DNA of 15,792 bases from Saprospiraceae bacterium (GCA_023299965.1 JALZVN010000389.1:1-15792); one strand, 5' to 3'; positions 1-7,120 are shown, counted from the stretch's first letter. Translations and numbers: made by a program. Notes: generated by a model not told the origin, from the sequence alone.

Positions 1-16
1 AACAAATAAACACCTT

Positions 17-502
17 TTACGCAATCATCTTCACCTCGTCACCCACGTTGATGGTTCCACCTTCTAAGACGCGAACACAAATCCCCCCATGTCCACGCAT
101 GGCATTGAGTCCACCGGGGCCAAAGTATTCTTCCATTCTTGTACAGGGATGGCAGGGACTGGTGTATTCCAAAATGACCTCTTTGCCTACTGAAAATGTG
201 GCTCCTTTCAAGGCAAGTAAGTTGATGCCACTAACTACTAGATTTCTTCTCGTCATTAAAGGGTCGACCGGACCAGATTTGCCTAAAATACTACCGACTG
301 TTTTTAGATGTTCCTCTTGAATCAAAGTAATCATACGCTTACCGTCAGAGCTATATCTATCCTCTGTCAATCCGTTTTTGGTATTGACTTCAGCGGAAGA
401 GACAGATTGTAGGGTTTCTCTTCTCGCAGGACGGAGACCTATCCATTGGAGGATCCCTATCTGAGGCATAGTAGCAAGAACTTTTTTATAATCTAGCATC
501 AC
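17..502 (-). CDS. MOSC domain-containing protein (YiiM-like, single domain)
   Basis: A 161-residue protein made of little more than one MOSC domain (molybdenum cofactor sulfurase C-terminal fold). Seen: the typical run GLTEDRY (44-50), a TRRNLVVSGINL stretch (84-95), then an SPCHPC motif with Cys117 and Cys120, RMEE, and a GHGGICVRVLEGG segment with Cys142 leading to a C-terminal VGDEV strand. In the family, a conserved cysteine in this region carries sulfur or binds the molybdenum cofactor, and short MOSC proteins such as YiiM reduce N-hydroxylated compounds; which substrate applies here cannot be told. No N-terminal beta-barrel domain and no signal peptide are present, so it should be cytoplasmic. 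The start is one of two adjacent ATG codons, 6 bp after msrB ends, so the two are probably co-transcribed. Domain call is confident; exact activity is inference. Confidence 0.88.
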   Translation of the reverse strand: MMLDYKKVLATMPQIGILQWIGLRPARRETLQSVSSAEVNTKNGLTEDRYSSDGKRMITLIQEEHLKTVGSILGKSGPVDPLMTRRNLVVSGINLLALKGATFSVGKEVILEYTSPCHPCTRMEEYFGPGGLNAMRGHGGICVRVLEGGTINVGDEVKMIA

Positions 503-508
503 GCTTTA

Positions 509-862
509 TTATTCTCCATCAAACTTTAAAGAAATGGAATTGACACAGTGACGTAGATTCTTAGCAGTGAATCTTTCCCCTTTGAATACATGGCCAAGAT
601 GCCCTTTGCAATTGGTGCAAACTATCTCGATGCGTCTGCCATCAGCGTCTGGCACTTGCTCTACTGCACCTTCGATTTCGTCATCGAAACTAGGCCATCC
701 ACAACCAGAGTCAAACTTGTGTTCAGATTTGTAGAGGGGGGTGTCACATTGCTTACAGGAGTATACCCCATTGTCGTAGTGCTTGTTGTACTCGCCAGTA
801 TGAGGTCTCTCTGTTCCTTTTTGTAGAATTACGTATTCTTCTTCTGGGCTCAATTTGTTCAT
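509..862 (-). CDS. msrB: Peptide-methionine (R)-S-oxide reductase MsrB
   Basis: MsrB reduces the R-epimer of methionine sulfoxide in damaged proteins back to methionine, using thioredoxin as electron donor. The 117-residue protein is a single SelR domain of near-minimal length. Visible: two zinc-binding pairs, Cys36-x2-Cys39 and Cys82-x2-Cys85; the SGCGWPSF signature with probable resolving Cys54; GHLGHVF (88-94); and the RHCVNS motif with catalytic Cys106. It carries Cys, not selenocysteine, at the active site. There is no signal peptide, so it should act in the cytoplasm. It lies 60 bp downstream of frr and 6 bp upstream of the MOSC gene on the same strand. The pairing with a MOSC protein fits a small redox-repair unit, but that is only inference from position. 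Confidence 0.97.
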   Translation of the reverse strand: MNKLSPEEEYVILQKGTERPHTGEYNKHYDNGVYSCKQCDTPLYKSEHKFDSGCGWPSFDDEIEGAVEQVPDADGRRIEIVCTNCKGHLGHVFKGERFTAKNLRHCVNSISLKFDGE

Positions 863-906
863 AAATGCTTACTTTGTAAGATAAACAATCATAGCCAGAC
901 ATGGTT

Positions 907-924
907 TAGCCAATTTGTTGGCTA
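907..924. repeat. Short perfect inverted repeat at the frr stop codon
   Basis: Seven-base arms (tagccaa at 907-913, ttggcta at 918-924) around a 4-nt loop, overlapping the frr stop codon. A further copy of the tagcca word lies just beyond (927-932), so alternative pairings exist. No U-run follows in the direction of frr transcription, so it does not look like an intrinsic terminator; it may protect or stall the 3' end of the frr message. Confidence 0.4.
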
Positions 925-1485
925 GATAGCCATGATATCTTTCTCCTTTGCTTCCGTCAGCTGATCTACTTGAGCGGCATAACTTTTGAGCAAGCCTTGT
1001 ATTTGGTCTTCTTTCTTTTTCCCTTCGTCTTCAGGATAACCATCTTTTACCTCTTTTTTGACTGCATCCATCATTTTTTGACGGGTTTGACGAAGGGCTA
1101 TTTTGCTTTCTTCGCCTGCTGCTTTAACCTGCTTTACGAGATCTTTTCTACGTTCCTCAGTCAATGGCGGTATAGTGATTCGCACAAATTCGCCATCATT
1201 CATCGGTGTAAGCCCAAGATTTGCTTTAAAAATAGCTTGTTCGATAGCGGCTAACATGCCCTTTTCCCATGGTTGAATAGAAAGGGTCTTGGCATCTGGT
1301 GCATTGAGGTTGGCTACCTGAGCTATTGGGGTAGGATTGCCATAGTAGTCTACCATCAAACCATCAAGCATGCTAGGACTGGCTTTGCCTGCTCGAATTT
1401 TGGATAGTTCTTTATTGAGGTGCTCCATGCTAACTTCCATAGCAGCGCGCTCTTTTTTGATGAGTTCTTCTAAATTTAATTCCAT
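922..1485 (-). CDS. frr: Ribosome recycling factor
   Basis: With EF-G, ribosome recycling factor splits the post-termination ribosome so that subunits can be reused. The protein is 187 residues, close to the usual 185. Diagnostic stretches are visible: RAGKASPSMLDGL near residues 31-43, the VDYYG-TPIAQVANL hinge and beta region, the IQPWEK segment, and the C-terminal long helix with PPLTEERRKDLVK and a KKKEDQIQ run. The fold is the standard three-helix bundle plus small beta domain, with no insertion or truncation. In many bacteria frr follows pyrH; here pyrH is not next to it, since the gene upstream on the same strand is the unrelated PIN-like protein, 260 bp away and behind a terminator-like hairpin. 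It therefore probably has its own promoter, which I could not identify. Confidence 0.97.
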   Translation of the reverse strand: MELNLEELIKKERAAMEVSMEHLNKELSKIRAGKASPSMLDGLMVDYYGNPTPIAQVANLNAPDAKTLSIQPWEKGMLAAIEQAIFKANLGLTPMNDGEFVRITIPPLTEERRKDLVKQVKAAGEESKIALRQTRQKMMDAVKKEVKDGYPEDEGKKKEDQIQGLLKSYAAQVDQLTEAKEKDIMAI

Positions 1486-1706
1486 GACTACTTTATTTTA
1501 TAGTGCTAAGATAAGAATATAATAAAAAATCCAATACCATTCTAGTTTCAAGATAAATGGTTTAGGGGTTGTTTAGCCTATAAATAAGACTTTAGTGGAA
1601 GGAGAAAGTAAAGATTGACTGTACCTATAGGCAGATTGGGCTATCCTGTTAGGTCTATTTCTTTGAGTTTGAAAACTTACTAACAGAGCTATAATGGAAA
1701 ATGGGA

Positions 1707-1733
1707 GAAACAGGAGAGGGGAAGTCCTGTTTC
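1707..1733 (-). terminator. Probable intrinsic terminator after the PIN-like gene
   Basis: Perfect 9-bp arms (gaaacagga at 1707-1715 and tcctgtttc at 1725-1733) with a 9-nt loop, about 13 bp beyond the stop codon of the minus-strand gene at 1746-2513. Read on the minus strand, the stem is followed by a pyrimidine-rich stretch (tcccattttcc), not a pure U-run, so it is a weaker match than the rho terminator. Confidence 0.5.
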
Positions 1734-1745
1734 AGAATGTATATA

Positions 1746-2513
1746 TTAGAAGTTATAGATGACTTCGTCTTCTATGATTTCTATCTCGTTTGTACTAGCC
1801 AGGTGTTCGATGATATCTTCAATGTTCTCTTCAATAGCTTCGTTTTGATTGTGCAAAATGATATAGCTTTTGAGCAGACTCAATTCTGATGGACGATTGC
1901 CTGATCTGATAAGTCTCTTAATCGTTTCATTGGCTGCTAATTTCACTCCTTGTGCGGAGTCATTGCCATTAGCGATCATATCCAAAGCAGTGTTTCCAAG
2001 ACTTGAAGTAATTTTGTGCTCTGCGATGTCACTTTCATTACCTAATTCGGTAAGTGACTTTTCTTTTATTTCCATTACTGGCTCTGTAGGTCTTTTGGAC
2101 TCTATTGCCTCGCCGTTGGAGTAGCTGGCGATATTTTTCTTCTTATTTTTTACTCTTATGCAATCTCTTCCTACTCCATTGAGGTAGGATACTATGCTAT
2201 CATATTGCTTGTCATTAGACAAAATAGCAAACTCTATATCATTGTTAATTTTCTCATGCATTTGGCCCATCAAAAATGCCATAGATAGTGCTAGTGCATC
2301 CTCTCTTTCAGAGATTTGGATCCATTTAGCGTTCTTTCCTAACTTTTGCGTTTTTTGAACTAAAGAGAATGGAAGGTTGTCAATTCCTTCATTGATGAGT
2401 ATGAATATTTTGTCGCAAACCTTTTCAAGCTTTTTGAATTTGATTTCTTTGAGATCTTCGTATGAGATAAATACGTATCGTATCTTACTATGACTATGCA
2501 TTTGTAGATTCAA
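1746..2513 (-). CDS. PIN-like domain protein with C-terminal winged helix, degenerate active site
   Basis: A 255-residue protein that I place in the PIN-like (PIN7/NYN-related) ribonuclease-fold group. Domain 1 (about 10-122): YVFISYEDL (13-21), a hydrophobic IFILINEG strand (36-43), EDALALSMAFLMGQM (71-85) and AILSNDKQYDSIV (96-108), then CIRV. These line up with the family pattern I/LDxEN, NALDFxxAFxLG and SxDxGFDPLI. Differences: the first Asp is Ser17, and the Asp of the NALDF motif is Ala75; only Glu19 and the Asp101/Asp105 group remain. A Lys/Ser/Glu-rich linker (122-185) leads to a C-terminal domain (about 192-255) with predicted helices, then strands ending EVIYNF, like the winged helix often found after this PIN type. 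No membrane segment. Nucleic-acid binding is likely; cleavage is doubtful. M5 is a possible alternative start. A good promoter match lies upstream. Confidence 0.7.
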   Translation of the reverse strand: MNLQMHSHSKIRYVFISYEDLKEIKFKKLEKVCDKIFILINEGIDNLPFSLVQKTQKLGKNAKWIQISEREDALALSMAFLMGQMHEKINNDIEFAILSNDKQYDSIVSYLNGVGRDCIRVKNKKKNIASYSNGEAIESKRPTEPVMEIKEKSLTELGNESDIAEHKITSSLGNTALDMIANGNDSAQGVKLAANETIKRLIRSGNRPSELSLLKSYIILHNQNEAIEENIEDIIEHLASTNEIEIIEDEVIYNF

Positions 2514-2813
2514 TTGTAAGGGTCAAAAATTGTATATGGTGTAGGGTCTGCGGGAACAATATGATTGGGATTGCAAAATTAACTTTTTTTATCATATAAC
2601 AAAGCAACCTTCCTTCCCAAATCGTAATTCGGAAGAAAAAAAGTCTTGTGCTTTTAATAAATGAAATCTTCTAGTTGGATTTTGAAAACTTCTTACAAGT
2701 CTAATCGTGAAATTTCAAATCAGAATGAAGATTTAACATAGACTAATTCAAGGCTTTATGAAAGAATCTAGCATATTGTAAATGGATTGCAGTAGTACAA
2801 ATGATGCACTTTT
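2514..2813. other. Intergenic region between nhaC and the PIN-like gene
   Basis: AT-rich stretch of 300 bp. Apart from the promoter match at 2574-2603 it holds only a weak 5-bp inverted repeat near 2614-2636. I found no convincing terminator for nhaC, no ORF of note and no tRNA. Confidence 0.5.
2574..2603 (-). promoter_or_regulatory. Bacteroidota-type promoter for the PIN-like gene
   Basis: On the minus strand, TTTG (plus 2600-2603) is followed after 18 nt by TAATTTTG (plus 2574-2581), a full match to the Bacteroidota -33 TTTG / -7 TAnnTTTG pattern at near-ideal spacing. Transcription would begin near 2567, giving a leader of roughly 55 nt before the start codon at 2513. Confidence 0.6.
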
Positions 2814-4301
2814 CTATTTCATGAGCTGCTTTATTTTTATTCCTAAGGCGGCAAAAATTAAAGTCATGATCGGACTAATCCAATTGAATATCGCAAAGAC
2901 GAAATACTCCGCTACGCTGACACCCAGTACTCCAGACTGGTAAGCGCCGCATGTATTCCAAGGAATAAGTACCGATGTCACTGTACCTGAATCTTCCAAT
3001 GTGCGACTCAGGTTTTCAGGTGCAAGTCCTTGATCTTTATAGGCTTGCTTAAACATCTTGCCGGGTACTACTAATGCCAAGTACTGATCAGAAGCAGTTA
3101 TGTTCAATGCAAGACAACTTGCCACCGTGCTAGCAAACAATCCGAAGGTCGACTTCGCCATATTCAAAAGCGATTTTGTAATTCTCGCCAAGGCACCAAT
3201 GCCATCCATAACACCTCCAAATACCATAGCGGCTATAATCAAGTATATCGTCCATAGCATTCCTGCCATTCCTTTACCGGCTAACAAGTCGGGTAGTTTT
3301 TCTTTTAATTTCTCTGGAAGATCAGAACTGCCAACAAAATCTGGTAGTGCCAATTGAGTTCCCGTAAATAGACTACTAATAGTAGCACTAAAATATTCAC
3401 TCATACCTAATGTGCTAGAACCAGTCAATTCTTTGATGACCTCGGGCTGAAACATAATGGTGAATATTGCTCCTAGTATTGCTCCTATGGATAAGGCGAC
3501 CAATGGCTTTACTTTCATCATGATGATGCCTACGACAATGGCAGGTACAATGAACAGCCAAGGAGTGATATTGAATTTGTCTAAGAGCATGTCATTGATG
3601 ACTGTGTTTTCGTTGAGTTGTCCTGAGCTTTCTACTGTAAATCCAAGAATAATAAAGATGACAAGCGTGATCAAAATGGAAGGTATAGTGGTCAATGCCA
3701 TGTATCTGATGTGGCTAAACAATTCTCCTCCCGCCATAGCTGGAGCAAGATTGGTGGTGTCGCTCAAAGGAGACATTTTGTCTCCAAAATAGGCACCTGA
3801 GATAATCGCTCCGGCAGCCATGCCCAGCGAAATACCCATCGCCCCTGCAATACCTATAAGTGCTATTCCTACTGTCGCAGTAGTTGTCCAGGAGCTACCC
3901 GTAGCTAAGGATATGATGGTGCATATCACCACGGATGCGGCCAAGAAAATAGTAGGATTGAGAATCTGCATACCATAGTAAACCATAGCGGGGACTATGC
4001 CACTCATCATCCAAGTACCGGCCAAAGCACCTACTAGCAGTAGTATCATCAATGGCGTAAATACGCTTTTGAGATTTTCCCATACTTCACTAATCATGGT
4101 CTGTAGACTCACTTTGTTGAATAGACCAACTACGGCAGCGATGCCTCCTGCCATGAGTAGGATGTAGTGATTGGAATAGTCTCCAAGCCAGCCACTATCT
4201 TGCCAGACGATATTGTAAGCCAATAAGGCGATCAGTATGACTACAGGGATCAGCGCTTCTAAAAGGCTGAGTTCTTTGTTTTCTTGTATATTTTGGTCCA
4301 T
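2814..4301 (-). CDS. nhaC: Na+/H+ antiporter, NhaC family
   Basis: A 495-residue inner-membrane protein with about eleven to twelve hydrophobic segments, the normal length for NhaC-type antiporters that export Na+ in exchange for protons, for pH and salt homeostasis. Seen: a short charged N-terminus (1-12) before the first membrane segment; the conserved block ATGSSWTTTATVGIALIGI (133-151); GAYFGDKMSPLSDTTNLAPA (169-188), the family hallmark with polar residues thought to line the ion path; a second internal half with GMLWTIYLIIAAMVFGGVMDG; and SDQYLALVVPGKMF followed by DSGTVTSVLIPWNTCGAYQ near the C-terminus. The gene stands alone: a palindrome-rich region lies upstream and a 300-bp gap downstream. 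Family assignment is strong; the exact substrate (Na+ alone, or an exchange such as malate/lactate with Na+ as in MleN relatives) cannot be read from sequence. Confidence 0.93.
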   Translation of the reverse strand: MDQNIQENKELSLLEALIPVVILIALLAYNIVWQDSGWLGDYSNHYILLMAGGIAAVVGLFNKVSLQTMISEVWENLKSVFTPLMILLLVGALAGTWMMSGIVPAMVYYGMQILNPTIFLAASVVICTIISLATGSSWTTTATVGIALIGIAGAMGISLGMAAGAIISGAYFGDKMSPLSDTTNLAPAMAGGELFSHIRYMALTTIPSILITLVIFIILGFTVESSGQLNENTVINDMLLDKFNITPWLFIVPAIVVGIIMMKVKPLVALSIGAILGAIFTIMFQPEVIKELTGSSTLGMSEYFSATISSLFTGTQLALPDFVGSSDLPEKLKEKLPDLLAGKGMAGMLWTIYLIIAAMVFGGVMDGIGALARITKSLLNMAKSTFGLFASTVASCLALNITASDQYLALVVPGKMFKQAYKDQGLAPENLSRTLEDSGTVTSVLIPWNTCGAYQSGVLGVSVAEYFVFAIFNWISPIMTLIFAALGIKIKQLMK

Positions 4302-4461
4302 TGTCTTCCTTATGTATATGTAGTATTCCTAAAGATATTAAAAACTAGGAGATTCCAGTCGTGTGCAAATTCACATAGTGCTATATAGTCATATGATATG
4401 TCTCGTCGTATCGGGCGATGCGAATAGCAGGAAGCCCTACAAGGATGAGGGGTGGAAGTGG

Positions 4462-4540
4462 TATGGTATGGAGAAGGGTGGGGATGTGCAGAGAAAAGGC
4501 ATGCCTTTTCTCTGAAACGCGGGTGTGCCTCCATACCATA
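4462..4540. repeat. Nested inverted repeat with a 26-bp perfect palindrome at its core
   Basis: Outer arms of 12 bp (tatggtatggag at 4462-4473 and ctccataccata at 4529-4540) enclose a perfect uninterrupted 26-bp palindrome at 4489-4514 centred on GCATGC, whose half-site is cagagaaaaggca. The unpaired segments between outer and inner arms are 15 nt and 14 nt. Neither strand shows a U-run after the structure, so it is not a standard terminator. Confidence 0.75.
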
Positions 4541-4554
4541 AGAACGGACGACCC

Positions 4555-4615
4555 GACCCAAGGACATTGCGCACAGACGCAAAATCTTGCGTCTGTGCGC
4601 AATGTCCGTTGGGTC
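4555..4615. repeat. Long near-perfect hairpin (28 pairs, one bulge)
   Basis: Arms gacccaa (4555-4561) plus a 21-base arm (4562-4582) pair with a 21-base arm (4587-4607), one bulged g (4608) and ttgggtc (4609-4615); the loop is 4 nt (aatc). All 28 pairs are Watson-Crick. The core of the arm is gcgcacagacgcaa and its complement. The stem is far longer than a typical intrinsic terminator and has no adjacent U-run. Confidence 0.8.
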
Positions 4616-4628
4616 AGCCCCAAACAAA

Positions 4629-4662
4629 AAAATAGCCACCCCAAAAACGGAATGGCTATTTT
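4629..4662 (-). terminator. Intrinsic terminator of the YugP-type peptidase gene (possibly bidirectional)
   Basis: Arms of 10 bp (aaaatagcca at 4629-4638, tggctatttt at 4653-4662) with a 14-nt loop that can close a further c-c/g-g pair. Read on the minus strand, it lies 38 bp after the peptidase stop codon and the stem runs into a U-run (tattttttt). The plus-strand reading has only a short T stretch. Confidence 0.75.
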
Positions 4663-4699
4663 AATATATCTGATATGCTTTGTTATCTATTCGCTGTGA

Positions 4700-5401
4700 T
4701 TAACGGTTAGAAGCGGATGCATACTTAAGTGCAAAGAATACGAAGTAGACCAATGCTGCAAGTGCTGCAGAAACGTAGGTCATCGCTGCCCACCAAAGTG
4801 CATCTTTTGCGCCATCATAGTCTGTGCCTCTTGCTACGTCTGCTTCGTCTAACCAAGCCATCGCTCTATTACTTGCATCAAACTCTACCGGCAAAGTAAT
4901 GAAGCTAAATAATGCCGTAACACCAAAGGCGATAACGGTGATGAAAAGTAAAGTCGGATTGCCCCCCATACCAAAGGTACCTAATGCAAACATCATCAAA
5001 AATTGCTGCGCTTTTGAAGCAATGTTAACCATAGGAACAATCGCAGAACGCATCTTCAACCAAGCGTAAGAAGTATCGTGCTGTACAGCGTGTCCACATT
5101 CATGCGCTGCAACTGCTGCTGCTGCCACACTACGTTCTCCATATACGGGCTCACTCAATGCAATCGTCTTTGTCTGCGGGTTGTAGTGATCCGTAAGCAT
5201 TCCTTTTGCAGGAACGATTTTTACATCAGTGATGCCATAATGCGCTAGCATTTGTTCTGCTACTTCCTTGCCCGATAAGCCACTCTGTAGTGGCACTCTG
5301 CTATAGTGATCAAATTTACTTTTGAGTCTATTGCTGACTAGCATGCCGATCCCAGAAAGAACTGCTGCCAACACCATATAAACCATGTAACCTCCACTCA
5401 T
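4700..5401 (-). CDS. YugP-type membrane zinc metallopeptidase (Zn_peptidase_2)
   Basis: A 233-residue protein with an N-terminal hydrophobic segment (about 5-22) and further membrane segments (about 137-172 and 206-227). The zinc-protease motif AAHECGHAVQHD places His100 and His104 as zinc ligands and Glu101 as the catalytic base; PVEFDASNRA (171-180) supplies the probable third ligand, Glu173. The stretch YGITDVKIVPAKGMLTDHYNP (55-75) is typical of the neutral zinc metallopeptidase family named after B. subtilis YugP. Length matches the family (about 225-235 aa), and all key residues are present. The physiological substrate is not known for the family; a role in membrane-protein turnover is inference. 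It sits alone between serS (134 bp upstream on the same strand) and a palindrome-rich region, with its own terminator. Confidence 0.92.
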   Translation of the reverse strand: MSGGYMVYMVLAAVLSGIGMLVSNRLKSKFDHYSRVPLQSGLSGKEVAEQMLAHYGITDVKIVPAKGMLTDHYNPQTKTIALSEPVYGERSVAAAAVAAHECGHAVQHDTSYAWLKMRSAIVPMVNIASKAQQFLMMFALGTFGMGGNPTLLFITVIAFGVTALFSFITLPVEFDASNRAMAWLDEADVARGTDYDGAKDALWWAAMTYVSAALAALVYFVFFALKYASASNR

Positions 5402-5535
5402 TTTTTAAAGATTTTAATTTACTACAATTGTTTGCCTCTATCTATATTCTGCAAATTCTTGTTGCAGAGCTTGATAGATCTACCTTTATGACTCTATAAA
5501 CGCTTTTAGTGTCACTTAAGATTTAGTTAAATTTT

Positions 5536-6816
5536 CTATTTGATGATATCAAATTTAGTATATGGCTGCAATACTGCAGGTATCCTGATGCCATCCTCTG
5601 TTTGATTGTTCTCTAATATACAAGCCATAATTCGTGCCAGCGCCAAGGCAGAACCGTTAAGTGTATGTACCAATTGTTTCTTTTTATTGGCGTCCTTGTA
5701 CCTAGTTTTCATACGGTTGCTCTGAAATGTCTCAAAATTGGACACTGAGCTCACCTCTAACCAGCGCTTTTGGGCTGCAGAGTATACCTCAAAATCATAG
5801 GTCAATGCGGAGGCAAAGGTAAGATCGCCACCACATAGCCTGAGTACTCTGAAAGGTAGCTCTAAAGCAGTCAGTAGCTCTGACACGTGTTGCAGCATGT
5901 CTTCTAGGGCAGCGTATGAATTTTCTGGCTTTTCGAAACGTACTATCTCTACTTTGTTGAACTGATGTACACGGTTGAGTCCTCGTACGTGTGCACCATA
6001 GGATCCTGCCTCTCTGCGGAAGCAAGGGGTGTATCCAGTAAGCTTTATAGGTAGTTTGGCTTCATCAAGAATGTCTCCTCTGTACATATTGGTCACCGGT
6101 ACTTCAGCCGTAGGGATGAGGTATAGATCATCCTTCTCCATATAGTACATCTGACCTTCTTTGTCTGGAAGTGAGCCTGTACCGATACCACTCGCCTCAT
6201 TGACTAATAATGGGGGTATGATTTCTTCATATCCTCTTTTGTCTGCTTCGTCAAGGAAATAATTAATCAAGGCGCGTTCTAGTTTTGCTCCCTTCCCTCT
6301 ATACAGGGGGAAACCAGCTCCAGCAATTTTTACGCCTAATTCTAAGTCAAAGAGTTGGTACTTCTTAGCCAACTCCCAGTGTGGTTGTGCCGTCTCTTCC
6401 ATAACTGGAAGATCTCCTTTATAGGGTATGTGTATTTCATTATCCTCTTCCGATTTTCCTTTAGGGACAGAAGGGTGGGGGACATTCGGTATCTTATATA
6501 ATAGCTGAGTCAACTCATTTTCTGCCTCCGTGAGCTGCTTCTCTTTGTCGCCCATTTCCTCTTTTACAGCACTTACTTGCTCCTTAAGTGCTTGTGCTTC
6601 GGCTTGTTTTCCTGACTTAAACAAGTCGCCTATCTGTCCAGATAGGGTGTTGATTTCTCCTCTTTTGACATCTAGAAATCCTTGAAGCGACTTACGATCT
6701 TCATTTTTTTTGAGGATAGCGTCAATGATTTCCTTAGTTTCTGAAGGATAACAACGTCTTTCTAGACCCTCTAATACTTTATCTTTATTTTCACTGATGA
6801 AACTAAGTTCTAGCAT
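5536..6816 (-). CDS. serS: Seryl-tRNA synthetase
   Basis: Charges tRNA-Ser (and the selenocysteine tRNA where present) with serine in the cytoplasm. The 426-residue protein has the class II SerRS layout: an N-terminal helical hairpin that grips the tRNA extra arm (about 27-105, rich in Lys/Glu, with coiled-coil character), then the catalytic core. Motif 1 region: GFPLYRGKGAKLERALINYF (168-187). Serine-binding segment: TAEVPVTN (236-243). Motif 2: TPCFRREAGSYG (263-274) with the FRRE arginines. Motif 3: NGSALALARIMACILENNQ (387-405), followed by DGIRIPAVLQPY. The start MLELSFI is usual for Bacteroidota SerRS, and the length is standard. A TAnnTTTG promoter match lies 60-67 bp upstream; the gene is divergent from rho. 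No terminator was recognised downstream. Confidence 0.98.
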   Translation of the reverse strand: MLELSFISENKDKVLEGLERRCYPSETKEIIDAILKKNEDRKSLQGFLDVKRGEINTLSGQIGDLFKSGKQAEAQALKEQVSAVKEEMGDKEKQLTEAENELTQLLYKIPNVPHPSVPKGKSEEDNEIHIPYKGDLPVMEETAQPHWELAKKYQLFDLELGVKIAGAGFPLYRGKGAKLERALINYFLDEADKRGYEEIIPPLLVNEASGIGTGSLPDKEGQMYYMEKDDLYLIPTAEVPVTNMYRGDILDEAKLPIKLTGYTPCFRREAGSYGAHVRGLNRVHQFNKVEIVRFEKPENSYAALEDMLQHVSELLTALELPFRVLRLCGGDLTFASALTYDFEVYSAAQKRWLEVSSVSNFETFQSNRMKTRYKDANKKKQLVHTLNGSALALARIMACILENNQTEDGIRIPAVLQPYTKFDIIK

Positions 6817-6875
6817 ATTTCGTTATTTTATTATATATTTAGGCTCGAATTTGAGGCTAAGAAATTTTATTTCAA

Positions 6876-6883
6876 CAAAGATA
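6876..6883 (-). promoter_or_regulatory. TAnnTTTG -7 element, probable serS promoter
   Basis: The minus strand reads TATCTTTG, a full match to the Bacteroidota -7 consensus, 60 bp before the serS start codon. At the expected -33 position there is only an unbroken T-run (plus 6896-6904), with a TTTG 11 nt from the -7 box, which is too close. A partial match, so only moderately supported. Confidence 0.4.
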
Positions 6884-6886
6884 GTA

Positions 6887-6914
6887 TTTGATATCAAAAA
6901 AAAATCTATTTTTG
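6887..6914 (+). promoter_or_regulatory. Candidate rho promoter (TTTG-N16-TATTTTTG)
   Basis: TTTG at 6887-6890 followed after 16 nt by TATTTTTG at 6907-6914, matching both Bacteroidota promoter boxes with slightly short spacing. Transcription would start near 6921 and leave a leader of about 248 nt before the preferred rho start. It lies next to the serS -7 box on the other strand. Confidence 0.4.
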
Positions 6915-7120
6915 CTCGACGATAAATCACTCCGTTTTTCATTTAAGTAGTATCCATCATTTTATTTTATTACAGATACTTCTTTATCTGGAATTTTCAT
7001 TCCCACTGAATAAATAGATTACTGGCAAAATAATGACATAGCCAGTTTCATGGAGTTTCGATAAAAAACATGACAATTTTCAATACATATATATAGCCCA
7101 CCTATTTATTAAAAATATTG

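Larger units (their letters stand above)
4302..4699. repeat. Palindrome-rich, GC-rich intergenic island
   Basis: A 398-bp gene-free region between nhaC and the YugP-type peptidase gene. From 4381 it is visibly richer in G and C than its surroundings and is built of successive inverted repeats: 4406-4423 (8-bp arms, one G-T pair), 4462-4540 (nested hairpin), 4555-4615 (28-pair hairpin) and 4629-4662 (terminator). Short open frames here have no plausible protein composition and are not called. The first 80 bp (4302-4380) is plain AT-rich upstream sequence of nhaC, in which no promoter match was found. It could be a REP/MITE-like repetitive element or a structured RNA; the sequence alone does not decide. 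Confidence 0.6.

Noticed and set aside
2614..2636. cttcc/ggaag inverted repeat upstream of the PIN-like gene as an nhaC terminator
   Set aside because: Only 5 bp of stem with a long loop, and on the minus strand the T-run precedes the stem instead of following it.
4302..4420. caaattca near 4364 as a minus-strand TAnnTTTG box for nhaC
   Set aside because: It misses one of the two key TA bases (reads TGAATTTG on the minus strand) and has no TTTG at the right distance.
4310..4644. Overlapping open frames on both strands in the palindrome island (109, 87 and 93 aa)
   Set aside because: The frames run through perfect inverted repeats, so the two strands encode related strings; residue composition (many His, Pro, Cys, Ser, Arg) is unlike a folded protein and differs from all neighbours.
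5449..5467. ctgcaa/ttgcag inverted repeat between serS and the peptidase gene as a terminator
   Set aside because: The stem is 6 bp with no U-run after it; it is what one expects by chance in AT-rich DNA.
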